Assembly: GCA_013151965.1 (NCBI GenBank)
Contig: JAADHF010000045.1
Coordinates: 1 to 64,000, forward strand
Reading direction: 5' to 3'
Origin: Spirochaetota bacterium
GTDB taxonomy: Bacteria; Spirochaetota; Spirochaetia; SZUA-6
DNA length: 64,000 nt
In this document: one piece after another, positions 25,591 to 34,325 of the stretch
Position numbering within the stretch: position 1 is the first letter of the stretch
How the letters are laid out: each line of letters begins with the position of its first letter
Made by a program: the position numbers and the translations under genes
The notes under the pieces: generated by a model
What the model saw: only the letters and a program-made list of their open reading frames with translations
The model's database searches: none
Told to the model about the DNA's origin: nothing

Positions 25591-27597
25591 TCAGTCAGTG
25601 CAGTTCTCCTTAATCTTTTCGATACAGTATAAAGCGGCTACCGACCAGGCCTGGGCCGGTGTCCCTTTGGATTCTTCGGGGTTTTTCCCGTCCCATATCT
25701 CTGCAACGGAAGCATAAATTCCGTCTAATATTTTAGCCTTTATCTCTGCGGTTATCCTCTCGAGTTCCGTATATAAAACATTTTTTTCGCCTGTTATCTT
25801 CTTAAGTAATTTTGCATAGGGGAGAAGCAGCCACGCCCATACCGTACCCTGATGATAGGCCGAATCCCTTGTTTTCTGATCCCCGATGTACATGCCCTTA
25901 AACATCGGTGAATCTTCGGATAAAGTGCGCAGCCCGTAAGATGTTAACAGTTTATTTTTGGCTGTTTCATATGCTCTGACAAGATGTTTAATATCCATGA
26001 AATCGAAGGGCAGTGAGAGTGCGATTACGAAATTAGGTCTTATTTCGGGAACCGGTCTGTCATCTTCCAGACGATCGCATAATATACCATTACTGTAGAA
26101 TTTACCCATACTCTCTTTTATTAAAGCTGCGGTTTTGTTAAGTTCTTCCGTATTTACGGAGTATGTATCGTTGGCTACAACCTTTTCCTTTAATTCCCCG
26201 GCCATTTCGATTACCATCCTGACCGTATTGTACCAGAGAGCGTTTATTTCCACGGGTTTCCCGTAACGGGGTGTAACAGGTATGTTGTCGACTTTTGCAT
26301 CCATCCATGTTAAAGCGGCGCCTGTGTTTTTTCTTAAGACGATAAGGCCGTCTCCGGAATCGAAGAAAAAAGGAAGAGTGCCGTTGTACATGTAGTTTAA
26401 TAGAATTTCTTTACAGTATTCATAGATTGTCTGTTTTTCTGCGCTGCTAAAATCAGTAAAAGATTCATACGCTCTTTGCACAAACCAAAGTGATGCATCG
26501 ACGGTATCGTAATTTGCCCCCATGCCTCCTTCACCCTTTACATTGGGGAGCACGCCGTTTTGCAGTTCTCTGCCGTAGCTTTTAAGAACGGAGAAAACGA
26601 AACCGGATTCCTCTCTTTCCCGGGTATAGGCTTCCAGAGAAATCATGGTATCCCTCCCCCAGGCAGAAAACCAGGGGTATCCCGCAACAATATCCTTATT
26701 GATTCTAAAATCATTCATCATTTCTTTGAGTATACCGGGATAATCCTTCTTTAAAAACCCGGCATGCTGCGCGTTGCCGGTTGTAAAATGATATACTCTT
26801 CTTTTAAGACGGGCATATCTTTCACGGATTCCTTTTTTGATACTCCCTATGCTGTTTTTTTTCAGGTCGTCTATATCACAACCGGAAAACATGACTTCCA
26901 TACATTCATTCGGTTTAAATATCCCGGTATGCAGAAAGGGAGAAACAAGGTCCTCATAGGCATCGTACCCTCTTAATGCTTCTTTTTTATAGTAAACATT
27001 TCTGTAGATTACCGGGTCTTCGATTAAATTCCCTGAAAAGGTATAGAGGTATGCCTGCACTTTGTTGTCTTCCCGCTTTATAACTCCGTTTCTGTAAAGA
27101 CCGGTATCCTTTATTCTGACCTCTGTGGGAATATAATCGAATAAACCGGGCCGGTTTACACTGTGATGATCCCTTAAGCTGAATTTATATCGAAAAGAAT
27201 ATTTAAGTGTCTGATTACCCGTATTCCGGTACCTTATAAGAGTAATATTTTCATCTTCATCCATAAATATTTCTTTCAGGATAATAACCGCCCCTCTTGC
27301 TGACGGTACCATGTAATTAAACAGGGGATACGGGCGGAGTTCCGAATGTTCCAGGTAATTCCTGCCATTGGGATATACAGTGTCCGGATAGTTATTAGAA
27401 TCCGTAAAAAAGGTTTCACCCATAATTTCGTATTTTTCTTCCACGGAGGATACAAGGTGTGTACGCTTTAAATCTTTCGATGATGCAATAAGCAGGCCGT
27501 GGTACTTTCTCGAGTTTACCAGGTTTCCGGTTCCCAGGGCATAGCCGCCTTTTCTGTTTGTCAACAGCCATTCCGAATTAGATAAATCTTTATTCAT
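25591..27597 (-). CDS. Amylo-alpha-1,6-glucosidase (glycogen debranching enzyme, archaeal/bacterial type)
   Basis: 668 residues. N-terminal beta domain begins SNSEWLLTNRKGGYALGTG and RKYHGLLIAS, diagnostic of the GDE-N family; the C-terminal (alpha/alpha)6 barrel (about 280-668) has GYPWFSAWGRDTMISLEAYT, NYDTVDASLWFVQ, NALWYNTVRMVIEMA and DSAYHQGTVWAWLLLPY. It removes alpha-1,6 branches left by the phosphorylase. First gene of the minus-strand glucan-breakdown group, 48 bases before the GT4 gene. Confidence 0.93.
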   Translation of the reverse strand: MNKDLSNSEWLLTNRKGGYALGTGNLVNSRKYHGLLIASSKDLKRTHLVSSVEEKYEIMGETFFTDSNNYPDTVYPNGRNYLEHSELRPYPLFNYMVPSARGAVIILKEIFMDEDENITLIRYRNTGNQTLKYSFRYKFSLRDHHSVNRPGLFDYIPTEVRIKDTGLYRNGVIKREDNKVQAYLYTFSGNLIEDPVIYRNVYYKKEALRGYDAYEDLVSPFLHTGIFKPNECMEVMFSGCDIDDLKKNSIGSIKKGIRERYARLKRRVYHFTTGNAQHAGFLKKDYPGILKEMMNDFRINKDIVAGYPWFSAWGRDTMISLEAYTREREESGFVFSVLKSYGRELQNGVLPNVKGEGGMGANYDTVDASLWFVQRAYESFTDFSSAEKQTIYEYCKEILLNYMYNGTLPFFFDSGDGLIVLRKNTGAALTWMDAKVDNIPVTPRYGKPVEINALWYNTVRMVIEMAGELKEKVVANDTYSVNTEELNKTAALIKESMGKFYSNGILCDRLEDDRPVPEIRPNFVIALSLPFDFMDIKHLVRAYETAKNKLLTSYGLRTLSEDSPMFKGMYIGDQKTRDSAYHQGTVWAWLLLPYAKLLKKITGEKNVLYTELERITAEIKAKILDGIYASVAEIWDGKNPEESKGTPAQAWSVAALYCIEKIKENCTD

Positions 27598-27724
27598 TTA
27601 TTAATTGCTCCACAGTTGATTATCGTATTCCATTATAGTTATAATTCAATACAGTTTAAGAATAAAAAAAAGTTATTAACAGAGATATTTTATTTTTTTT
27701 AGGATAAAAAGTAGGGAGGAAAGA

Positions 27725-27952
27725 ATGGATTTTGTCGAAAGGATAGGCATCGCAGCCGGTGAGGTATGGAAGGCTTTAAAAGCATGGCAGTCGATAGAGG
27801 ACGGAGATTCCGGCATGACGATACCAAAATTAAAGTACCGGACCAACCTGCCCAATGATCTTCTCTACGAAGCTTTAGGCTGGCTTGCACGGGAGAATAA
27901 AGTGGTTTTTTTCGGTGAAGGGAAAAAAGCCAGGGTTTATTTAAAAGAATGA
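27725..27952 (+). CDS. Winged-helix protein of the DUF2582 type
   Basis: 75 residues with an excellent GGGAGGAAAG site. The sequence is a single winged helix: IGIAAGEVWKALKAWQ, then GMTIPKLKYRTNLPNDLLYEALGWLARE (recognition helix) and a beta wing KVVFFGEGKKARVYL. DUF2582 proteins look like DNA-binding domains but have no assigned targets. Its stop is 4 bases before the ATG of the large fusion enzyme, so it is co-translated with it and may regulate glycogen genes. Confidence 0.8.
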   Translation: MDFVERIGIAAGEVWKALKAWQSIEDGDSGMTIPKLKYRTNLPNDLLYEALGWLARENKVVFFGEGKKARVYLKE

Positions 27953-27956
27953 TGCC

Positions 27957-30900
27957 ATGGGGATTTTAGCCAGGGGTCCATCTTTAGTTAAAATTTACGA
28001 TACTACAAATATCGATGAGGATTTCTTAAATAACGATTCCGTTAAATCCGGGATTAAATCGGCTTTTGCGGAAAACAGGGCATTTCCGTTTTTTCCCGGT
28101 AAAGATATTCTGTCCCGGTTAAATCCGGAACCGGGACAGGAACCGGTACCGGAACTGGAATCGGTTTATTCATATTTATCGGATTTTAAAAATTCTATTT
28201 TTAAGAATATCTCGATAGACAATCCGGGTATTATTGCAGGGTTTAAAAGAGATGCACACCTGTCCTCGAGAGTAACAAATGCCGTTTATTTTATTCACAA
28301 TGCCATAATCAGAAGTAAAAGCAGGGATTTAACAAAACGCCGCTTTGTGGTCATTAAAGAGAAAAGCGGTATGCCTTCATTTTTTCATCTGCCCGGCATA
28401 GCAACCATAATTTCTCATGTAGGCCCGGGTCCTGATTGGCCGGAAATTCCGACTGTTTATCTGCCGCTTACTCTGTTTGATACTCTTTTTTACAGTATAA
28501 AACATGATAATGGGAATCTGTTGTCCGTGTTTACATCATTAATGATTATCGAAGAGCGCGCCATAGAAACAGGTTTTCTGCATACGGAAGAAATTCATAA
28601 GAAAACTGCATTGGCACTTGATAGTTTTACCGATGAGATGGTACGTATCTCATTAATTGTTCAGGAAGAAAAGCCGGTCATCCCTTTTTATAAAAAGGTT
28701 CCGAAATTTACGATGAGCAGCAGGCATACATATGCTTTGCGGTTAAATGAGCATTTTCATGATAATACGGAACGGTTTAATTACGAAGAAAATGTAAAGG
28801 CGATTAAAGAATTGGACAGGCTGGCCAGGAGATATAAAAGATCCGATGATTATGTTTCATTGCGGGAGATCATCCGGCTTGTTGTTTCCGCGTCAGGGCA
28901 TGATATCCATGAAGTACGAAAAAGAGCGAATATAATCCTTGAACGTATATTCTCTCCGAAGGAATATGATGCCCCCCTGGCAACTGCATTTGCCAGCATT
29001 ATCATAGGAACGAAGCATGATTTCGTTTTTGATCTTCCGCCGACAAAGCTTGATTATTTTTTAAGAATATATATAAATAATTCCTCTCACGGTGTCACCC
29101 TGGAAAAATATCTTAAGTATACCGATATAAAATTAGAAAGGACTAAACTGCCCGGACTGAATAAAGGAAGATACGAAGGCAGTTACACGTTTAAAAAGCT
29201 CGGACAGTATGACTATACCGTATTTAAAAAAGGTAAAAAGAATACCCGGTGGATGCTCTGTCCGGAATGCAGCGGAAGAATCAATGTAATTCCTGATATA
29301 CGGGGACGAATTATTTTAGAGATATTTCCGGATATTCACGGATTTACAAGAGTATACTGGTGGAAGAACCGGGAGCATCCCGGTCTTGTCTATAATGAGC
29401 ACGGAGAAATTATCAGATTGGCTCAATTTGCCGATATTACCGCGCATCTTGACGATATGAAGGACCGTTATCGAATTACCGATATATACATTTTAGGTGC
29501 TCAGAGAAGGGGGAGCAACAGGGAAGACTGGGCTGAAGGGGCGACTTCGCCGTCACCCTTTTCGCCCATGAGCCTTGTTGAAATAGAAGGGGCGCTTGGC
29601 GGCGCCGATGCTTTTAAACAATTAGTGGAAAAGGCACACTCGCTTGATATAAAAGTAATAATGGATGTAATTCCCCACTTAAACAGAAAAAGCAGGGAAA
29701 TTCCGGATGATTGCGTAGTCAAATGTTATGACGCCTCCGGCAACCTGGTGGAACGGGCTGCGACCGACGGCAGATACGGAAGCTGGAATGACGGGAAACT
29801 TCTCAATTACAGAAAATTCGAGGTCTGGGAGTGGCTTTCCGGATCGATAGAAAAAATGATAGAGCTGTATAATATCGATGGAATCAGGTTCGATTCGGCG
29901 CACGCCGTTCCCGTTATGATGAAGAGAAACAATTACCCCTTTATCTATAATACCGAAAGAAGCGCCGAGGATATGCTGGAAGGTGCCGTTATTGTAAATG
30001 ACAGGGAGGATGAACACTTTATAACAACCGGGTACTACGATTCGGTCTGCAGAGATGTTATTGCGTGTCCCTTTCATCACTATGTGATGAATGTTATCGA
30101 AAACAAGCTGAAGGAAAAACGGAAGGATTTTTTTATCAATGTGGCCGAATGCTACTGGGGCCGTGAAAAGTATCTGGCAAGATCGGGTATTATTTCCTAT
30201 AACTCGGCACTTTTTAAAATATGCGAAAATATAACCCATGGTAAAACGGATGTAAGAGAAATCTACCATCTCTACGAAAACTATTTCCCGAACACTCTGC
30301 CGGAGGGAACGGAACTGCTGGGCATATTGGGTAACCACGATGAAGACCGGCCCCTTTACGCTTTCGGACAGAGGGGATTACCGGCTGCGGCAATGCTTAC
30401 CTCGTTTATGAGTAATATAGTTCTGGATTACGAAGGAAATGCAGAGGGAGAAATGTGGAAGGTTTATCTGGATAATATATACGTAAACTGGAATCAATTC
30501 GAGGATGTTTCCAACAGGACCATAACAGGCTTTTATGAACGTCTGTATGAATTTCATAGGGAGAACAGAGGAAAGGGTTATCTTGTCCGGACAAATAACC
30601 GTATGGTTGCCGCAGCGGTAAAGTTCTCCGGCGACACCCTGTGGATCGGAGCTTTCAGCTTTTCCGGCAGCACCGAACATGTATTGATACAATTTGACCA
30701 GCCCGAACTGCCTGTCGATGAAGGCAAATATTTTAGAATCGTTGATCCGTTATACTCCCATATAACGGGCAGATACGGCTATATTACAGGAAAAGAACTA
30801 CGTATTTCAAAAATATCCGCTGTTATCCCCTATACGGACCGCGTAAAGCTGTTAAAACTGGAAGTATTAAAAAATCCGGAGCAATTTTATGAGGATTTTC

Positions 30901-32891
30901 TGTTCCACTCGATCGCCAGACTCCGCACAATTGATAATGCCGGTCATATTCTTTCCAATTTTGCATTCTTAGAGATTGCAGCTCATGCGGGCACATTCGA
31001 CGATTTTATAAGGTTTATTTCCGGTTGCCTGGTGCGTAGTTACCTGTTGCCAGGTTACAAAGGCCGTAAAGGGGAACCGGAAGAAATACTGGAATTGGGG
31101 TTAAAAAGGGCGCTTTTTTACATGTTTAAGAACGGAATTAAGCCGGGGGAACAGCTTTTAAACTATATTAACCGTATGTCGGAATCTTCCGACAGCATTA
31201 TTAATAATCTGGGTAAAAAGTTAAAGGAACATAACAGGCAGGGGCCCCTGGTTTTTATTACGGCAGAGGCTGTTCCGTTTTCCAAAAGCGGCGGACTTGC
31301 AAATGTCGTGTATGAGCTGCCCCTGGAGCTTGTTAAAATGGGTGAAGAGGTATATGTAATTACACCTCTATATAAAAACGGCGACAGCAATGCGGTAAAA
31401 AAAATGTTTGACTCCCTTAAAAGGTACGGCATAACTTATGCCGGAATTAATATGCGGTTCGAAGTAGGAGACAATTTTTACGAAGTCGGTGTACACAGGG
31501 GCGATGTCGAGGGGATTCACTTTATACTGCTGGAACACCATGAACTATTTGACGGATTATACTGGGGGTATACGGCCGAAGAGAAATTAAAGAGGCGTAT
31601 TGCACTCGGACGTGCCGCCGCAGAGGCCATTACCGTATTAAATCTAAATCCCCTTTTTGTGTTTACAAACGATGCCTTTGCAGGATTGTTTAACGGAATA
31701 GTGCGGACCGATCCTTATTATTATAACAATAAGAATTTCATCAGAACAACTTTTTTCCATATTGTTCACAATGGAAACTGGCAGTACTTTGATTCCTACG
31801 GCAGGTACGAAAACGGCAAGGATTTGTTTAATCTGTTCAACATACCCCGGGACAGGTTTATTGAATTCAGCGATCCGGTGGAACCTGAAAAAATAAACTG
31901 TATGGCTTCGGGCGTAAGATTTTCCGATTGTGTTATTACGGTTAGCCCGTCCTATGCCGGGCAGATTAAAGTGGCGGGCGACGGCCTGGAGCACGTGCTT
32001 AAGGAGGTCGTGGGGATTAATAATGCGATCGGCAGGGATTTTATCGGAGGTATTCAAAAAAAGTTCGATAGTTCCGGATTCGTCGATGAATACTATCCGA
32101 AACTGTGCGAGTATATCTATAAAAATGAAATTCTTCAGGAAAAGATAGAGATCCGTTATCCCGAATTATTAATAAGTCCCGATTATTATAAATCCGTAAA
32201 GAGTAAAATAAGAAGAGAAACCCTTTATAGAATCAGAAATAAGCTGCTTCTTCAGTTTCAGAGGGGATTTGCCGTTGATCCGGATAAAATTCTTTTTACC
32301 ATGATCCACAGAGTTGCCGAGCAGAAAGGATTTAAACTTCTCCTGGAGGCCTCGGAGGGTCTATTTTCCCGCCTTGGTTTTCAGGGTATTATAGGGGGAC
32401 CTGTTGCGTGGGGTGACCGGTCAGGTGAAGAGCTGGCACACGGTCTGGTGCAGCTAGGTTCGTATTACAGGGACAGCGTATCGGTTACCATAGGTTTTCA
32501 GGATATAAGTATTCCTCTCCTCTCTTCCGATCTTTTTTTAATGCCCTCCATGTACGAGCCCGGGGGGATATCCCAGCTCGAAGCGATGGCATGCGGTTGT
32601 TTAGTAACTGCAAGGGCAACAGGAGGATTAAGAGATACTGTCCGCCCGGTAAAGATTAAAGGATATATTGTTACAGGGAACGGATTTTTGTTCGGTGATT
32701 ATAACGCGGGTTCCTTTTACGATGCCATGGAAAGAAGTATGATGTTCTTTAAGAAAGCGAACGAGATAGTTCTCTATAGGGCGAGGAATAATGCAAGAAA
32801 TTCCGTTTATTACTGGGACAGGCCGGCCAGGAAGTATATCGATACGATTTATTCCCGTAAAGAAATAATAAGGGTTGTAGAAAAACAATGA
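27957..32891 (+). CDS. GH13 alpha-amylase-family plus GT5 glycogen synthase fusion, 1,644 residues
   Basis: Three parts. Residues 1 to about 440 are a mostly helical region I do not recognise. About 443-985 is a GH13 domain: DVIPHLN, nucleophile D646 in DGIRFDSAHAVP (with Arg two before), acid/base E731 in NVAECYWG and D795 in GNHDEDR, so the catalytic triad is intact. About 1,097-1,644 is a glycogen synthase: VFITAEAVPFSK1110SGGLANVV (KxGGL), FHIVHNGNWQYFD, and the E1534-x7-E1542 pair in YEPGGISQLEAMACG. Both halves look active, giving an enzyme able to cut or transfer and extend alpha-1,4-glucan. Translation probably relies on coupling to the winged-helix gene, since no ribosome binding site is seen. 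Confidence 0.9.
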   Translation: MGILARGPSLVKIYDTTNIDEDFLNNDSVKSGIKSAFAENRAFPFFPGKDILSRLNPEPGQEPVPELESVYSYLSDFKNSIFKNISIDNPGIIAGFKRDAHLSSRVTNAVYFIHNAIIRSKSRDLTKRRFVVIKEKSGMPSFFHLPGIATIISHVGPGPDWPEIPTVYLPLTLFDTLFYSIKHDNGNLLSVFTSLMIIEERAIETGFLHTEEIHKKTALALDSFTDEMVRISLIVQEEKPVIPFYKKVPKFTMSSRHTYALRLNEHFHDNTERFNYEENVKAIKELDRLARRYKRSDDYVSLREIIRLVVSASGHDIHEVRKRANIILERIFSPKEYDAPLATAFASIIIGTKHDFVFDLPPTKLDYFLRIYINNSSHGVTLEKYLKYTDIKLERTKLPGLNKGRYEGSYTFKKLGQYDYTVFKKGKKNTRWMLCPECSGRINVIPDIRGRIILEIFPDIHGFTRVYWWKNREHPGLVYNEHGEIIRLAQFADITAHLDDMKDRYRITDIYILGAQRRGSNREDWAEGATSPSPFSPMSLVEIEGALGGADAFKQLVEKAHSLDIKVIMDVIPHLNRKSREIPDDCVVKCYDASGNLVERAATDGRYGSWNDGKLLNYRKFEVWEWLSGSIEKMIELYNIDGIRFDSAHAVPVMMKRNNYPFIYNTERSAEDMLEGAVIVNDREDEHFITTGYYDSVCRDVIACPFHHYVMNVIENKLKEKRKDFFINVAECYWGREKYLARSGIISYNSALFKICENITHGKTDVREIYHLYENYFPNTLPEGTELLGILGNHDEDRPLYAFGQRGLPAAAMLTSFMSNIVLDYEGNAEGEMWKVYLDNIYVNWNQFEDVSNRTITGFYERLYEFHRENRGKGYLVRTNNRMVAAAVKFSGDTLWIGAFSFSGSTEHVLIQFDQPELPVDEGKYFRIVDPLYSHITGRYGYITGKELRISKISAVIPYTDRVKLLKLEVLKNPEQFYEDFLFHSIARLRTIDNAGHILSNFAFLEIAAHAGTFDDFIRFISGCLVRSYLLPGYKGRKGEPEEILELGLKRALFYMFKNGIKPGEQLLNYINRMSESSDSIINNLGKKLKEHNRQGPLVFITAEAVPFSKSGGLANVVYELPLELVKMGEEVYVITPLYKNGDSNAVKKMFDSLKRYGITYAGINMRFEVGDNFYEVGVHRGDVEGIHFILLEHHELFDGLYWGYTAEEKLKRRIALGRAAAEAITVLNLNPLFVFTNDAFAGLFNGIVRTDPYYYNNKNFIRTTFFHIVHNGNWQYFDSYGRYENGKDLFNLFNIPRDRFIEFSDPVEPEKINCMASGVRFSDCVITVSPSYAGQIKVAGDGLEHVLKEVVGINNAIGRDFIGGIQKKFDSSGFVDEYYPKLCEYIYKNEILQEKIEIRYPELLISPDYYKSVKSKIRRETLYRIRNKLLLQFQRGFAVDPDKILFTMIHRVAEQKGFKLLLEASEGLFSRLGFQGIIGGPVAWGDRSGEELAHGLVQLGSYYRDSVSVTIGFQDISIPLLSSDLFLMPSMYEPGGISQLEAMACGCLVTARATGGLRDTVRPVKIKGYIVTGNGFLFGDYNAGSFYDAMERSMMFFKKANEIVLYRARNNARNSVYYWDRPARKYIDTIYSRKEIIRVVEKQ

Positions 32892-32908
32892 TATCAAAAA
32901 AATAGAGA

Positions 32909-32937
32909 TTGACAATAAAGGATTTCAATTTTACCTT
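32909..32937 (+). promoter_or_regulatory. Rhomboid gene promoter predicting a leaderless mRNA
   Basis: Perfect -35 TTGACA (32909-32914), 17-base spacer, -10 TACCTT (32932-32937), then six bases to ATG 32944. A GTG at 32938 directly abuts the -10 box and so cannot be transcribed from this promoter, which supports the ATG as start. Confidence 0.62.
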
Positions 32938-32943
32938 GTGAGT

Positions 32944-33579
32944 ATGAATAATATTTCGTTTTTAAGAAAGCCGATCGCCTATAAATTTTATAATGCGACA
33001 ATAGGGCTTATAATTATCAATTTTATAATGTTTCTCTTTAATTATATTAATCCTTATGTCCTGGGCTATCTTGCATTAACCCCGATTCTTGTAATTAGAA
33101 GAATGTTCGTCTGGCAGATTTTTACGTATATGTTCATTCATGCCAATTTTACCCATATATTCTTAAATATGCTTGCCCTTTTTATCTTCGGAGTGCCTCT
33201 GGAGAGGAAGCTCGGAAGTACCGAGTTTTTAGTATTTTACTTTACAGTCGGGATAGGCGCGGGTCTTTTTACGCTTATCTTTAACTGGTATTCCGGAATG
33301 GCTTTAATACCGGTTGTCGGAGCATCGGGGGCAATATACGGACTGCTTCTGGCATATGCTGCGCTTTTCCCCGATTCCGTACTGTTTATTTTCGGGATTC
33401 TTCCGTTAAGAGCGCCGATAGCCGTCCTGCTTTTTGCAGGTCTCGAAATTTTCTTCCAGCTTACCAACCTGCAGACAGGGATTGCACATCTTACGCACCT
33501 TGCAGGAATTGCCTTTGCCTATTTTTACTTTTTGATCAGGTACAGGATTAATGCCATAAAAGTATTCTTTAAAAAATAG
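32944..33579 (+). CDS. Rhomboid-family intramembrane serine protease
   Basis: 211 residues with six membrane segments. Conserved features: FIHANFTHIFLNM between segments 1 and 2, catalytic Ser129 in GAS129GAIYGLLLAY and His185 in HLTHLAGIA. The protease cuts transmembrane helices of other proteins in the inner membrane. No substrate is evident. Start chosen from the promoter; a GTG two codons upstream is the alternative. The next two genes follow closely but their relation to it is unknown. Confidence 0.9.
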   Translation: MNNISFLRKPIAYKFYNATIGLIIINFIMFLFNYINPYVLGYLALTPILVIRRMFVWQIFTYMFIHANFTHIFLNMLALFIFGVPLERKLGSTEFLVFYFTVGIGAGLFTLIFNWYSGMALIPVVGASGAIYGLLLAYAALFPDSVLFIFGILPLRAPIAVLLFAGLEIFFQLTNLQTGIAHLTHLAGIAFAYFYFLIRYRINAIKVFFKK

Positions 33580-33606
33580 GTCTGCCGGATATTCTACGAA
33601 TCGCTT

Positions 33607-33616
33607 TTACGCGTAA
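33607..33616. repeat. Perfect 10-base palindrome upstream of an exported-protein gene
   Basis: TTACGCGTAA at 33607-33616, with GCTT/AAGC continuing imperfectly on both sides. It lies 30 bases before the ATG of the next gene and may be an operator. There is no ribosome binding site there and no clear promoter. Confidence 0.3.
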
Positions 33617-33645
33617 GCGAAGACTTGTATTTACCGATAAAAGTA

Positions 33646-34302
33646 ATGGTGAAGAACATTTTTTTCTGTATTCTTTTTATCTTCTCTTTAACGGCGGGAT
33701 ATTCGGAGAGGCTCTCCGTTAATGTATGGTGGGAACTGGAACCGATGGTTTCTCTGGAAGGAGAATATCCTGTTCCGAAGGAAGTGGCCATAAAGAAGCT
33801 TCTGGAAGAGGCAAGGATCTTTTTATCTTCCATGATTTACGGATACAGTTTTATATACACACCCTCCGATAAGACGAGGAAGATTAAGGATGTGTTTGTA
33901 CTTAAGCCGGCGGCCCTGATAAAGTGGGGCGATAAACGGCTGGAAGTGACGGATGTCCGGCAGGAAGATAAAAGACTCCATGCAAAGGTGCTGTATCATT
34001 TGCTGGAATTTCAATATTTAAACAGAGAGGCATGGTCCAGCAGTGCAATAGCCGTTTCTTCGGGCATGGGCACCGGAAATATTTTTAAAGGTTCCGCGGA
34101 GAGAAGAGTATCTTTTAAGAACGCTGTTAAAGACGCAGTCAGGAACTATCTAAGACCGAGAATATACAATAAGCCCCGTGAAGTAAGCGGAGAGGTTATT
34201 GTATGGAACAGCCCTGAAGTAACTGTGAATGACGGAATGTATGTTACAACGGTAAGAATTAAGATCAGGATAAAAAAGGTTGTTCCTTATAGAATATTCT
34301 AA
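33646..34302 (+). CDS. Exported protein of unknown function
   Basis: 218 residues from ATG 33646; a TTG at 33625 and a GTG at 33649 are alternatives and no ribosome binding site separates them. A signal peptide (KNIFFCILFIFSLTAGYS) is followed by a soluble domain: VNVWWELEPMVSLEGEYPVP, KKLLEEARIFLSSMIYGYSF, RVSFKNAVKDAVRNYLRPRI and a C-terminal strand pair VNDGMYVTTVRIKIRIK. Not assigned to a named family; it resembles spirochaete exported hypothetical proteins. It precedes the peptide-binding protein by 23 bases and may be functionally linked to it. Confidence 0.72.
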   Translation: MVKNIFFCILFIFSLTAGYSERLSVNVWWELEPMVSLEGEYPVPKEVAIKKLLEEARIFLSSMIYGYSFIYTPSDKTRKIKDVFVLKPAALIKWGDKRLEVTDVRQEDKRLHAKVLYHLLEFQYLNREAWSSSAIAVSSGMGTGNIFKGSAERRVSFKNAVKDAVRNYLRPRIYNKPREVSGEVIVWNSPEVTVNDGMYVTTVRIKIRIKKVVPYRIF

Positions 34303-34312
34303 TAAAAACGTT

Positions 34313-34318
34313 TATCTT
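34313..34318 (+). promoter_or_regulatory. -10 box predicting a leaderless mRNA for the binding-protein gene
   Basis: TATCTT at 34313-34318 followed by 7 bases and ATG 34326; there is no ribosome binding site. The -35 position (TAGAAT, 34290-34295) is poor, so this is the weakest member of the set. Confidence 0.35.
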
Positions 34319-34325
34319 CTTTATC

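Noticed and set aside
29679..30338. 219-residue minus-strand frame opposite the fusion enzyme
   Set aside because: It runs through the GH13 catalytic region of a clearly real gene and has no ribosome binding site or recognised motif.
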